This document shows positions 7,701-13,931 of a DNA stretch of 15,518 nucleotides, in pieces. The translations under genes and the position numbers were made by a program. How positions within the stretch are numbered: position 1 is the stretch's first letter; each line of letters begins with the position of its first letter. The notes beneath the pieces were generated by a model that was not told where the DNA came from, ran no database searches, and was given only the letters and a program-made list of their open reading frames with translations. Source of the DNA: Fimiplasma intestinipullorum (GTDB taxonomy: Bacteria; Bacillota_I; Bacilli_A; Erysipelotrichales; Coprobacillaceae); the NCBI GenBank assembly GCA_018715065.1, contig DVMJ01000068.1:1-15518 (forward strand), given 5' to 3'.

Positions 7701-10236
7701 AAGTCTTCTTTCCAGGATCAAGAATCATGATCAGGTAGAAGTCATCCTCAATTTGATCGTGGATGACGAGATCATCTGCAATAATGAAAAGCGACGATTA
7801 ACATATGAAACCGAAAGGACGGATCTGTTGACAAGTGATCTTGTTTCTTTAGGAACCAGCTATGAAACAGCGGTTCCCGCTTTTACCCGAATGATCAAGG
7901 GCTATGGCCGCCATCAGGAGAAAGCGCTGATTCAGGAATTGTTAGCGCAGCAGCTGGTGGTGATCTACGGGCCATCGCGAGCCGGTAAATCCTCTTTGAT
8001 GAATTATATTAATAATGATTATATTGATACTTATTGCAAGGAACATCCTGAGCGGGCCATCTTAAGTATCATGATTGCCGGGGAAGGACATCCTGAGGAT
8101 TATACAAAGAGTATGCTTGATCCACAGCAGGGGATCCATGAGGACATGCTGGAATATATTTTCTTAGCGCCTTTCAGGCTTTCAGCGTACGATAGCCGCT
8201 ATCAGTTCTTTGGCAGGACTTTCCCCTCTGAGGTCCTGGCGGGAATTCAGAATATCCTCAATCATGCCGGGTCCATCCTCAGTCAATATACAGCGATTTC
8301 CCGCCTGCTCAAAAGATATGATTGTGAGATCTGGCTGCTATATGATGAATTCCAGCAGACCTTATCCCGTCTATCTGGTAAGGAATCAGAATTGGCTAAT
8401 TTATGCAGCAGCGTGAAATACAATTTGGAAAACATCAGGCTGGTTCTCTGTGGTTCGGATGATCTGCTGCGTGTCTTTGAATGCAATGATGATCCTAAAT
8501 GGAATGATTTTACCATTCGTACAGCTGGAAACAGTGTTTGTGTCGGACAGTTGGAAAAAGAAGATTTTATTGCCATGCTGGAAGATGAACATGTATGGCA
8601 TCATCACCGTCCTTTCTCGACGCCCGCTTTAGAGCTTTTGCATCAATATACCGGCGGCAATGCGATCTGTGGGAAGATCTTCGGTAATGAGATCCTGGAT
8701 CGGTTGCGCAAGGGCGAATATGCCAAGCGCCAAAAAATCTATTCTTCGGATATGACCGAGATCGCTTACTCCCTGCTTTCCAGTAAAGAAGGGAAAGTGT
8801 ACAGTCAGCTGATTGCCCACAACAATAAGAATCTTGATGAAGAAATGAAATACCTCTTGCTGATTGCTCACGAACTGGCCAGCGATCCAGATCGTTCCGA
8901 TATCTCTTATCATCGAATTCGTGATTTCTTTGCCAATCGTAGTGCTCGGGAGATCGATCTGGCCTTGAAGATCCTGGTGGCCAGAGGAATCTTAGAAGCC
9001 AAAAATGATCGTTATCGTTTTACGACCATGTTCTATTTTGATTTCTTTAAAAGTCAGGCAACAGAAGCCAGGATGAAAGAACTGGATAACCAGGAACACC
9101 AGATAGAAAGTGCAACACCAAACTATGTGGAAGAGATCAACGAGATCATTGCCTCAAATCAGGAAAAATTCGACTTGGGTGATGCCATCAAGATCATCGG
9201 GAAGTTTCCGGAAGACATCCGCAAGGGCATTGGAACACAATATGGTAAAGGCGTGAATGTCACCCAGAATTACCATGGCGATGTGGTTCAGGGCAACAAA
9301 CTTGTCATCAATGCCAAGACTATCAATAATGCTTTTCATACTTTACTGGCAGGACAGGCGGATTCCAGAGAATTTGCAGAGGCTTTACGCCATCTGCCTA
9401 CCGTCAGTGCCTATCTGTCGAATGAGGATCAAACGAAACTGCTGGCATTAAAGCAGGAAAGAGCAGCGTGTGATACCAATGAAGATATCATTGATGTGGA
9501 AGAACGGATCGAGGAACTGACCGAGCCGGCCAGACAGCAGTTGATCAGTGATACGGTCGGGGCTGCAGTGGCAACAGAAGACTTTACCGAGGTCACAGAA
9601 GCGCGATGGATCGCGTTACTTGGATTACATTCATCTGAAGAGCTTGATCGTATTCGTCAATTGCCAACAGAAATCGTGACCCCATTAAGCTTTGCCGTCA
9701 TGCTGCATAATGTCTTTGAACGCATCAGCGAAAATATGCAGGAGAGTGTTGATGAATTGGATTACTGTCCGGTTGCTATGATGTATTGTAAAGTTGTGGA
9801 AGCCAGCCTGAAGAAATGGCATACCCCGCTTTATATCGAACGCTTGGGACGTGATACGCTCAATTCGAAAGGCAAACGCTTTAGCGAACTGTTGGCAGAA
9901 GATGGTCTGACGATTCTGCCTTGTAAGGATCTGACGATCGGGTCCTTCTCGCATAGTATTGTATCCGGCAGAAAAGACAATGATATCAACCAGCCTCAGG
10001 CCTTCTACGCCAAACCAATCAGATCGAAGATCCGCCGCTTAAGCCAGGTAGAGGATGACGGTGCTTCAATCAATCAAAAATGGTCAAAACACGCTCAAGA
10101 TCTGGCTGTGGTCCAGGCCATTCGCAATCGATCAGCCCATGAAGCGACCCCGATCACGCAGGCTAATTTCACCTGGTTGATTGATGTCTTATTTAGAGAA
10201 GGAGAATTTTTAAGGATCATTGAGCTGAGTCAATAA
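1744..10236 (+). CDS. Giant multidomain STAND/AAA-like NTPase with C-terminal HEPN-type domain (2830 residues); candidate defence protein
   Basis: ATG 1744 follows an AGGTGAGG-type site directly after the SpoVG-like stop. Visible parts in order: residues ~8-72 resemble an OST-HTH/LOTUS winged helix (IGFDYQEYRGKLRPFL core). Two related ~300-residue units follow at 122-426 and 493-792. Residues ~800-1900 are almost entirely helical with TPR-like stretches (e.g. ~1618-1665), and ~1926-2035 is a beta-sandwich (YEIRNNGNKALALKSARLEV). The NTPase starts at YGR...E (2054-2059), with Walker A GPSRAGKS (2076-2083), Walker B IWLLYDEF (2196-2203, D2201/E2202) and a sensor-like strand RLVLCGSDD (2232-2240). 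A winged helix spans ~2335-2435. A beta-rich linker at ~2500-2520 (VTQNYHGDVVQGNK) resembles connectors in other STAND-type effectors. The C-terminal ~180 residues look HEPN-like, with RNRSAH (R2794, H2799) fitting the RNxxxH RNase motif. STAND proteins typically sense a ligand with the solenoid, oligomerise by NTP and fire an effector. An RNA-targeting, phage-triggered role is inferred. The NTPase is firm; the terminal domain calls are by eye. Confidence 0.75.
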   Translation: MPKKILDEVTREQVKAILMQHLEQKGAMDLAGVSVYLKETIGFDYQEYRGKLRPFLESEFADVFEVVPDVIIDGKRCACGLYLRHSPLSPSDENASCSLSLTQEPLNSQKILSEIRKIAGALGEDTHMVLNDFQRTLLEAPTLNDFLKKIDDETLLSQGLATASCHMSVSEYKAYLIDAFQIKDNSNQNLKHLVERFWLAQNHLAFYLNALWMKRLSNKQRSFDLYIDTAFKLKDLHRLPDFLKLWKNQCGDAPFILPLSSKRKIIGKCLDLLEIDTLCSAISYFDCETLKEAKDLPAYLRLEKKMDSDTLMGYFQSEMERQASANLTHYFWYVEKSQLSDMMITVLGYIAFTYDKEVLDELMVNDHYPDFTIEQKRSLFKQHFARLCEYTKSHPQTYVLVNEVHDLFLPEESEQWQDLKTRMIKEYGHDPQREQYFKLDPITLKGLETGIMDESLTNVQNYAMAYLRDLKDTPDKLGWKGIWEASKALAAFLGDPMPLIMNDFQRSLIETGQSRDLIPYKEDDAFLFQGLQSSFAPMGMEDFRNCFRGLCLNGTFNNNWPAMTGRFWYAKNDLAFYINMLWLIVSKQEKCVVFFLTEAKKNNYLKRLPDVLKIWQKILAKPLIPLANKRMMVGNCLDLDDIDTLIQIIAQFDEVTMKEAKELPPYLKGEKAIDSERLYSYFHSDIDAQASEKLVNYFWYHDICPLSETIIQVLTSICWDYDDSYLEVILYNKTYSDFTFEHKRKILVDAFDDLCVYTRSHRKTYVLVNYIYAHFMDKNDQWQALKAWMIEEVKSQLTADPKTTMLLNLFKYDETTRHQLESDYCEVYIQPLLQEGMVDLEQYADISFIHTYLTRQFPQSHTQAIEALIGERRFLEAIKYVQTNDVMNVAEKKAKLRQILIANNQTYGFSEKGNVIFVHGIPAKLAEVILLEGLSASDSDGIETLFALYLFLGNHLKVAYMYAPYRAMHQTLHPKPYSEINGILRSHGIDANQQGFNHVLVVKQALRALSSEDFDAFVEWARKIPVPEHSSQYKLPVASFNQEIRILLSSGEKDRFWNQMLKKALRTDRQERMDMLHYAIITSYIGRYGMASYEKVILELSRDRRLSRSYESLYASIWKGLLDGYYSCNIFSLNLPLIGEAPLTYWNLFYDIAVCKNHLFTLNGLWGLQWVQPDYPLQAFYEALLDRYVKTREAIFLMIAVKLLEQSEAWIQPDFDKYLSYCNSNQSKNFLFQGLVRLIQKNRYLQEIQQFLKSDIWIRNETENRLSHALEQICQKDIDIPDPGWQEQFVQDFLSVFADYPNVELINVLRERNDPLDYRYQLIRHVVQISMVEPRAMENAGLIVVPHYGTSRPEEIQAYVEMMDVCYRRQLQNDRTPYLVWTQNRYHRILAASLLLGHEDDEGIVALMQNHQHFSDVYPNYKHFKEYLLHLLAIPQMTERHQKIILLSIISNQWQDFISHMDAYSDVALADLYEMMTYTNYRELNMQLLDKYLITFNGVYTDEEVRRMSAFSAKLGYVLKELQRLHNHEMTDIIIAICRLQKQNQPLESYQKLDQALKTHHDLLMDHWDLVMSALWETSYPSTIVDFFGADVRNTRHRCTLEKIQAWEPVFRSISQMSLYDYLLAIWYALNRQRNEAREAYSKIVAKSELPALLNQERTDLEAYLEGRSERFVLISNSRTVATLSTEKEAGDLDFISQAVDNRTISLEEAVYQYQNLGSLGSYKKLFSYIHDPDQLYEIYRQLESKRAKVTRKTYNELVIAFGSLLITEDEETFDHDAKFAILLSIMDVYELLSDVNKEKETIREQLKRAERFVLGISGLSLSIWLSSFDRIKAIMAHPVIGNPNRIIDDLSRPVLQCMEAMRQCDTKMKQLNWLGPWRKNLNAAVNCSDYERAFISAVDENLKQLENGYRLILDVCNEAMRVEDDRIFYEIRNNGNKALALKSARLEVKAGLNGETPIVYDNAAFSSIVELRPGDVCGQVYALHPSLLSRIKNHDQVEVILNLIVDDEIICNNEKRRLTYETERTDLLTSDLVSLGTSYETAVPAFTRMIKGYGRHQEKALIQELLAQQLVVIYGPSRAGKSSLMNYINNDYIDTYCKEHPERAILSIMIAGEGHPEDYTKSMLDPQQGIHEDMLEYIFLAPFRLSAYDSRYQFFGRTFPSEVLAGIQNILNHAGSILSQYTAISRLLKRYDCEIWLLYDEFQQTLSRLSGKESELANLCSSVKYNLENIRLVLCGSDDLLRVFECNDDPKWNDFTIRTAGNSVCVGQLEKEDFIAMLEDEHVWHHHRPFSTPALELLHQYTGGNAICGKIFGNEILDRLRKGEYAKRQKIYSSDMTEIAYSLLSSKEGKVYSQLIAHNNKNLDEEMKYLLLIAHELASDPDRSDISYHRIRDFFANRSAREIDLALKILVARGILEAKNDRYRFTTMFYFDFFKSQATEARMKELDNQEHQIESATPNYVEEINEIIASNQEKFDLGDAIKIIGKFPEDIRKGIGTQYGKGVNVTQNYHGDVVQGNKLVINAKTINNAFHTLLAGQADSREFAEALRHLPTVSAYLSNEDQTKLLALKQERAACDTNEDIIDVEERIEELTEPARQQLISDTVGAAVATEDFTEVTEARWIALLGLHSSEELDRIRQLPTEIVTPLSFAVMLHNVFERISENMQESVDELDYCPVAMMYCKVVEASLKKWHTPLYIERLGRDTLNSKGKRFSELLAEDGLTILPCKDLTIGSFSHSIVSGRKDNDINQPQAFYAKPIRSKIRRLSQVEDDGASINQKWSKHAQDLAVVQAIRNRSAHEATPITQANFTWLIDVLFREGEFLRIIELSQ
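2107..3021 (+). repeat. Internal duplication in the giant gene, unit 1
   Basis: Encodes residues 122-426. It shares ordered landmarks with unit 2: NDFQRTLLE, VERFWLAQNHLAFYLNALW, LHRLPDFLKLW, SKRKIIGKCLDLLEIDTL, LKEAKDLPAYL, HYFWY, DFTIEQKR, HPQTYVLVN and QWQDLK...MIKE. Weaker similarity continues about 20 residues further (DP...FKLDPITLKGLE). The divergence shows an old duplication of one structural module, not a recent tandem repeat. Confidence 0.85.
3220..4119 (+). repeat. Internal duplication in the giant gene, unit 2
   Basis: Encodes residues 493-792. It carries the counterpart landmarks of unit 1 in the same order: NDFQRSLIE, TGRFWYAKNDLAFYINMLW, LKRLPDVLKIW, NKRMMVGNCLDLDDIDTL, MKEAKELPPYL, NYFWY, DFTFEHKR, HRKTYVLVN and QWQALK...MIEE. 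The two units are separated by about 65 residues that include a partly related linker. I see no convincing third copy downstream. Confidence 0.85.
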
Positions 10237-10268
10237 GGCAGGTGTCAATTAGACATCCTGTCTTTTTT
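10237..10268 (+). terminator. Rho-independent terminator of the SpoVG/giant operon
   Basis: Immediately after the TAA at 10234-10236, GGCAGGTGTC (10237-10246) pairs with GACATCCTGTC (10252-10262), with one bulged base and a short A-T-rich loop, followed by TTTTTT (10263-10268). The descending arm also holds the -35 box of the next gene's promoter. Confidence 0.75.
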
Positions 10269-10278
10269 ATGTTACAAT
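10250..10278 (+). promoter_or_regulatory. Sigma-70-type promoter of the WYL regulator gene
   Basis: TAGACA (10250-10255, 5 of 6 to TTGACA), a 17-nt spacer and TACAAT (10273-10278, 5 of 6 to TATAAT) are present, with an extended -10 TG at 10270-10271. The predicted start near 10285 gives a leader under 20 nt containing GGAGGTGA (10289-10296) before ATG 10303. The -35 lies in the right arm of the upstream terminator and its T-tract forms part of the spacer. Confidence 0.7.
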
Positions 10279-10302
10279 GGATGGTGGTGGAGGTGAGACA
10301 TT

Positions 10303-12936
10303 ATGGCAAAGCATGATGAACTGATCGGGGCAGGGTCTTTCGACAGTAAATTTAAAAACGTGATACGTGATTATTATTCTTATGGTTTTAAATCATATAT
10401 GGAATTGCAGAGTGAAAATGATAAAGGGGAACTAAAGCCAACCACCAAAACCATTAATAATGACTGGAATCGTTTGAACAATCTCTTAAAGGATTATTTT
10501 GAATGGTCGGTGGATAAAAAACAGGTTTTCTTTATGAGTGCGGATTCCTGGTCCATGCCAGTCAATCCGTTTCATCGTATTTATCGTTTTTGTCGTTACA
10601 ATGAGCGTGATCCCAAATGTTTCTTTAATACCATCTTTGCTTTAAGCAAGAAGGTGAGGCTTTTGAGAGGGGTGGAATCATTAGAGATCAACGATACTTT
10701 ATCCGACGGTTATCTTCGCTTTGAAGATGATCTGGAAAGAGGAAATCCATTGACTTCTTCAGAACTACTATGCTTTTATCCTGACGGCGCACCGCTTTTT
10801 GAAGGCGAAAATAATACGATCAATAAGAAACTCAAAGAGCTAAAGGAAATGGGATTTATTTCAGATATTTCCGAGCATAGAAAGAAAGCGACCCATCGCT
10901 GGCTGTTAAAGGAGAAGACACTCGATCAGCTGTTGAAAAATGGTGAACGTGTTGACCCAAACTTTCAAGCGCATTTCATTGACGCACTGGATTTCTTTTC
11001 TAAATATGCCAGCCTTGGAACGGTGGGCAGTATTTTGTTAGGTAGATTCTCTTCAACATCCAAGAGTGCTTTTCGTTTCAAACACGCCTATTATATGCAG
11101 TCTTTAAATGATTATAGTTTACTTGACCTGCTCGAGGCCATTGAAAAGCAAGACTGGTGCAAGATCGATTACCGGCATGCGGTGACAGGCGAGAGCGGAT
11201 CACTGATCTGTTTCCCTTTAGAAATCCGCATGAGTGCTACCAGCGGCCGGGAATATGTTTCATTTTATGAACCTTTCTCGCGCAGTTATTCGCATCTGCG
11301 TTTGGAATTTATCGACCATATCGAGATCGTCAGCAAGCTGGAAGGCATCGATCAGGCAATCGTTCAGGCAGATCTTCAGAATGTGAGAGAGGCATTGAAA
11401 TATTGCTGGGGAGCTTCCACTACCTATGAACCCATCGGCAATGCCAAACAAAAAGTGCCGTTGTATGCAATCGACATGAAGATCGCCTGTGACTTTGAAA
11501 AAGAGGGGTTTATTCGGGAACGTCTGGCTAGAGAAAAAAGGATGGGGGAGATTCAGCTTTATCCGGATGCCATTGGATTTAAAGTGAAAGTAACGGATGA
11601 TCGGGAACTACGTCCCTGGCTGCGCAGTTTTTATAAACGGCTGATCGATCTGAAAGGGCTGAACTTTGATATTGCCGAGGATCTGGCCCAGATAGTCGAT
11701 GTCAATGAAAACGGATTAAGACAGCATGACACTTCGTTTTCACCATCGATGCCATGGTCCATTCCGCCAACATGCCACTATCAAAGCCGTCCATCCAAGG
11801 CGCATATGCAGCTCTTTAATGAGTACTTCAGTATTTATTATGCGGTGATCGGAGCGGTCCTGATGACCATTTACAGTGATGATCGGGAAGCTTTCTTGGA
11901 AGAAGAGATTCAGATGATCATGGATGAGGTGATCAAGGCATATGAAGCCCAACTGGGCTTGCAAAGTAAAGCGTTATTGCACGATACGATCTGGGAATTG
12001 ATGCAATCAGGGGCCTTTATGAAAAAAGGCGTAATGGAGATCAAGGGCTTTTGGACAGGCAAAAACCAGTATGGCATGTGGCAGGCCAAACCCGATCCAT
12101 CGCCAAATGGCAGGTGGGCTGTCGCCTATTTAAAGAAATATCAGACTGAGGAAAGATCTTTCAATACAGCGATCCTGCCTTTATCGAAGCTTGAATGCCG
12201 CTGGTTGTTGACGATTTTGTCAGATCCCAAAATGACTTTATTCCTGAATGAAGAAGAGATTCAAAGCATCCGGCAGACCTTAGCTGATGACAAGCCGTTA
12301 TTATTGGCTTCTATCATTCAGACCGATCGCTTTGCCGTCAGTGATCAAGTAAAACAGCAGGAAAGGAACTTCATGAATTTGTTGCTGGGGGCCATCGAAC
12401 ATCACCAAAAAGTCTTTATTCAGTATAATCCTAGACATCAACCGGAATTCAGCGGCGTTTTTTATCCGATCATGATCGAATATGATCAAAGAGATAATGT
12501 GTTCAGAAGTTATTTCTATTCGGAAAAACGGCAGACCATCACTTTGATGAATCTGGCTAGGATCGAAGCGTGTCAAGTTTTGAAAGAAGAGACCTTCGCT
12601 TACGACAGCGCTTATGCAGCTTTGGAAGCTTATCGTGGAGAACATCAGGCTTCTTTGACCATTGAATTGAGTGAAGAAAAGAATACACCTGACCGCATCC
12701 TCTATGAATTATCGCCGTGGAAGAAAAGATGCCGATATGACAGAAATCAGAAGGTCTATACACTGACCATCTATTATCAGGATAATGACTGGATGGAACT
12801 GGTGACGCGTTTATTAGGCTATGGACCAGTGATCCGAATTTTAGATCGCGACAGCAACATTTATCAAGAATATCAACAGCGTCTCAAGGAACAGCTCGAA
12901 ATTGAAAAGTCAAAAGCTTCCTTTGCAGGCGTATAA
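10303..12936 (+). CDS. Large transcription-regulator-like protein with two WYL-WCX units (877 residues)
   Basis: ATG 10303 has GGAGGTGA 6 nt upstream. First half: an N-terminal helical region, then a winged-helix-like stretch at ~155-215 (LTSSELL, TINKKLKELKEMGFI, RWLL). A first WYL domain spans ~272-345 (LLEAIEKQDWCKIDYRH ... YVSFYEPFSRSYSHLRLEFIDHI), followed by a WCX-like domain at ~385-470 (VPLYAIDMKI ... RPWLRSFYKRLIDLK). Second half: a helical region and LPLSKLECRWLLTILSDPK, a segment typical just ahead of WYL domains in Firmicute proteins. A second WYL spans ~691-760 (LLLGAIEHHQKVFIQYNPRH ... FYSEKRQTITLMNLARIE), then a second WCX to the end (LTIYYQDNDWMELVTRLLGYG). Ordinary WYL regulators are about 300-350 residues, so this is two such proteins fused. 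WYL domains bind ligands, in some cases nucleic acid or nucleotides, and commonly control defence loci (BrxR/CapW type). Transcribed from its own promoter directly after the giant gene; repression or sensing for that gene is inferred. Confidence 0.8.
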   Translation: MAKHDELIGAGSFDSKFKNVIRDYYSYGFKSYMELQSENDKGELKPTTKTINNDWNRLNNLLKDYFEWSVDKKQVFFMSADSWSMPVNPFHRIYRFCRYNERDPKCFFNTIFALSKKVRLLRGVESLEINDTLSDGYLRFEDDLERGNPLTSSELLCFYPDGAPLFEGENNTINKKLKELKEMGFISDISEHRKKATHRWLLKEKTLDQLLKNGERVDPNFQAHFIDALDFFSKYASLGTVGSILLGRFSSTSKSAFRFKHAYYMQSLNDYSLLDLLEAIEKQDWCKIDYRHAVTGESGSLICFPLEIRMSATSGREYVSFYEPFSRSYSHLRLEFIDHIEIVSKLEGIDQAIVQADLQNVREALKYCWGASTTYEPIGNAKQKVPLYAIDMKIACDFEKEGFIRERLAREKRMGEIQLYPDAIGFKVKVTDDRELRPWLRSFYKRLIDLKGLNFDIAEDLAQIVDVNENGLRQHDTSFSPSMPWSIPPTCHYQSRPSKAHMQLFNEYFSIYYAVIGAVLMTIYSDDREAFLEEEIQMIMDEVIKAYEAQLGLQSKALLHDTIWELMQSGAFMKKGVMEIKGFWTGKNQYGMWQAKPDPSPNGRWAVAYLKKYQTEERSFNTAILPLSKLECRWLLTILSDPKMTLFLNEEEIQSIRQTLADDKPLLLASIIQTDRFAVSDQVKQQERNFMNLLLGAIEHHQKVFIQYNPRHQPEFSGVFYPIMIEYDQRDNVFRSYFYSEKRQTITLMNLARIEACQVLKEETFAYDSAYAALEAYRGEHQASLTIELSEEKNTPDRILYELSPWKKRCRYDRNQKVYTLTIYYQDNDWMELVTRLLGYGPVIRILDRDSNIYQEYQQRLKEQLEIEKSKASFAGV

Positions 12937-12944
12937 CGAACATT

Positions 12945-12977
12945 GACGCATCTATGACGATAAGATGCGTCTTTTTT
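12945..12977 (+). terminator. Rho-independent terminator of the WYL gene
   Basis: A perfect 9-bp stem, GACGCATCT (12945-12953) with AGATGCGTC (12963-12971), is followed by TTTTTT (12972-12977). It starts 8 nt after the stop codon at 12934-12936. Confidence 0.9.
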
Positions 12978-13056
12978 GGTATTTGAGAGATTCTAAGAAG
13001 CATAAAAAACAATAAGACTAGATGGATGCCGACCTGCATGATCGGTGGGGTATGGG

Positions 13057-13087
13057 AGTGAAGAATGGCTGATTCTTCACTTTTTTT
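13057..13087 (+). terminator. Second strong terminator between the WYL gene and the protease cluster
   Basis: A perfect 10-bp stem, AGTGAAGAAT (13057-13066) with ATTCTTCACT (13072-13081), has a 5-nt loop and is followed by a T tract to 13087. It is 80 nt downstream of the WYL gene's own terminator and upstream of the shared promoter element, so it ends some other transcript or insulates the next operon. A 16-codon frame (13022-13072, MDADLHDRWGMGVKNG) ends inside the hairpin but has no ribosome binding site. Confidence 0.85.
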
Positions 13088-13094
13088 GTGTTGG

Positions 13095-13146
13095 AAACTT
13101 TTTGGTCGGATTCAAAGAAGAAGCCGGGCCCAATTTTTAGTATAAC
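13095..13146 (+). promoter_or_regulatory. Shared promoter element, copy 2 of 3
   Basis: AAACTTTT (13095-13102), three bases and TCGGAT (13106-13111) are followed 29 nt later by TATAAC (13141-13146). It matches copy 3 at 36 of 52 positions without gaps, including TCGGATTC, an AAGAA.CC.G block and ATTTT before the -10. No -35 consensus lies 17 nt upstream of the -10 (that position reads AAGAAG). The predicted start near 13153 leaves only about 12 nt before ATG 13165, with the ribosome binding site at the extreme 5' end. Confidence 0.65.
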
Positions 13147-13164
13147 TTAATTGAGGTGAGAGAG

Positions 13165-13359
13165 ATGGCTAAATACAGAGAGACCCCTTGTTTATTTTAT
13201 ATCTGTGAAGGCAGCTGCGCCAAAGGACGCGACGGGCATCATCGGGCCTATTGTCAGCACTGTCAAAAATATGTTCCCAGGGCAAAAATGAAATATAAAA
13301 ATCAAAAGAAGGAAAGGAAGTATGCATATGACAAGTTCAAGTTTGATCAAATCGGCTAA
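13165..13359 (+). CDS. Small Cys-rich zinc-ribbon-like protein
   Basis: 64 residues from ATG 13165, chosen for GAGGTGA (13153-13159) at 5 nt; an in-frame GTG at 13156 overlaps that site and is not used. Five cysteines (C9, C14, C18, C30, C33) and two adjacent His (H25, H26) cluster in the first half; CQHC (30-33) is a zinc-knuckle pair. The second half is very basic (KMKYKNQKKERKYAYDKFKF), suiting nucleic acid or an acidic partner. Proteins with a similar 'CLFYICEG.C.KG......YC..C..Y.PR' layout occur, to my recollection, in Firmicute mobile elements, without known function. Its 3' end overlaps the start of the ClpP-like gene, so translation is probably coupled. Confidence 0.7.
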   Translation: MAKYRETPCLFYICEGSCAKGRDGHHRAYCQHCQKYVPRAKMKYKNQKKERKYAYDKFKFDQIG

Positions 13360-13930
13360 TGGCTTTACCACGGTTCCTCTGGATGCCCGATTACTGTCAA
13401 AAAGGATCATCTATATTGATGATCAAACGATTACTGGCGAATTGATTGCCGAGGTCATTTCCAAGATCATGATTCTGGTCAGTGAAGATGCTTCTTCCAT
13501 GATTACGATCCTGCTTGATTCAGAAGGCGGCGGCGTGCGTCCAGGGATGGTCTTGTATGATCTTTTACAGAGCTGCCGGACACCGATTCGTCTGGTGGTT
13601 GCCGGTAAGGCCTACAGTATGGCTGCGTTGTTGTTTGCTTCAGGCAGACATGGCCGCTACATGCTCCCATCTTCGGAACTGATGATCCATCAGCCGATGT
13701 TTGAGGGGCAGGTTCCCGGCAATGGAGAGACCATGAAGACCATGCTGGAGAGGCTGGAAAAAGAAAAGCAAAAAATGATTACTTTATTTGCCAAACATAC
13801 TGGACAGAGTGTGGAGAAGATCAAAGAAGCTATCAGCTATGACCACTTTTATGATCCTGAACAGGCCATGGCATTTGGTTTATGTGATGGAATCATCACT
13901 TTTAAAGAGATCCTGGAAGGAGAGATGTGA
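13328..13930 (+). CDS. ClpP-family serine protease (element-borne)
   Basis: 200 residues from ATG 13328. I prefer this start because AAGGAAG (13314-13320) is 7 nt away; an ATG at 13322 adds two residues and has a weaker site. ClpP landmarks are all present: the oxyanion-hole loop LLDSEGGGVRPGMVLYD in place of NSPGG, nucleophile GKAYSMAA (Ser97), MIHQP (His121) and YDHFYDPEQAMAFGLCDGI with Asp172 aligned to the ClpP 'RD.F.....A..YGL.D' motif. The spacing of the three residues is close to that of classical ClpP, so the protease is probably active. No Clp ATPase gene is in the window; it could use the host unfoldase or process partners on its own. The neighbouring genes are a zinc-ribbon protein upstream and a VirD4-like ATPase 1 nt downstream, suggesting a role in the life of the mobile element (inferred). 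It is not the host's housekeeping clpP by context. Confidence 0.87.
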   Translation: MTSSSLIKSANGFTTVPLDARLLSKRIIYIDDQTITGELIAEVISKIMILVSEDASSMITILLDSEGGGVRPGMVLYDLLQSCRTPIRLVVAGKAYSMAALLFASGRHGRYMLPSSELMIHQPMFEGQVPGNGETMKTMLERLEKEKQKMITLFAKHTGQSVEKIKEAISYDHFYDPEQAMAFGLCDGIITFKEILEGEM

Positions 13931-13931
13931 A

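Noticed and set aside
3931..9954. Many 60-105-codon minus-strand and alternate plus-strand frames inside the giant gene
   Set aside because: They are shadows of a strongly biased coding frame, lack ribosome binding sites and give protein-like sequence only in the main frame.
13788..13931. Upstream in-frame extension of the VirD4-like ATPase
   Set aside because: This part lies within the ClpP gene in another frame; ATG 13932 has a good AAGGAG and begins just before the P-loop domain.
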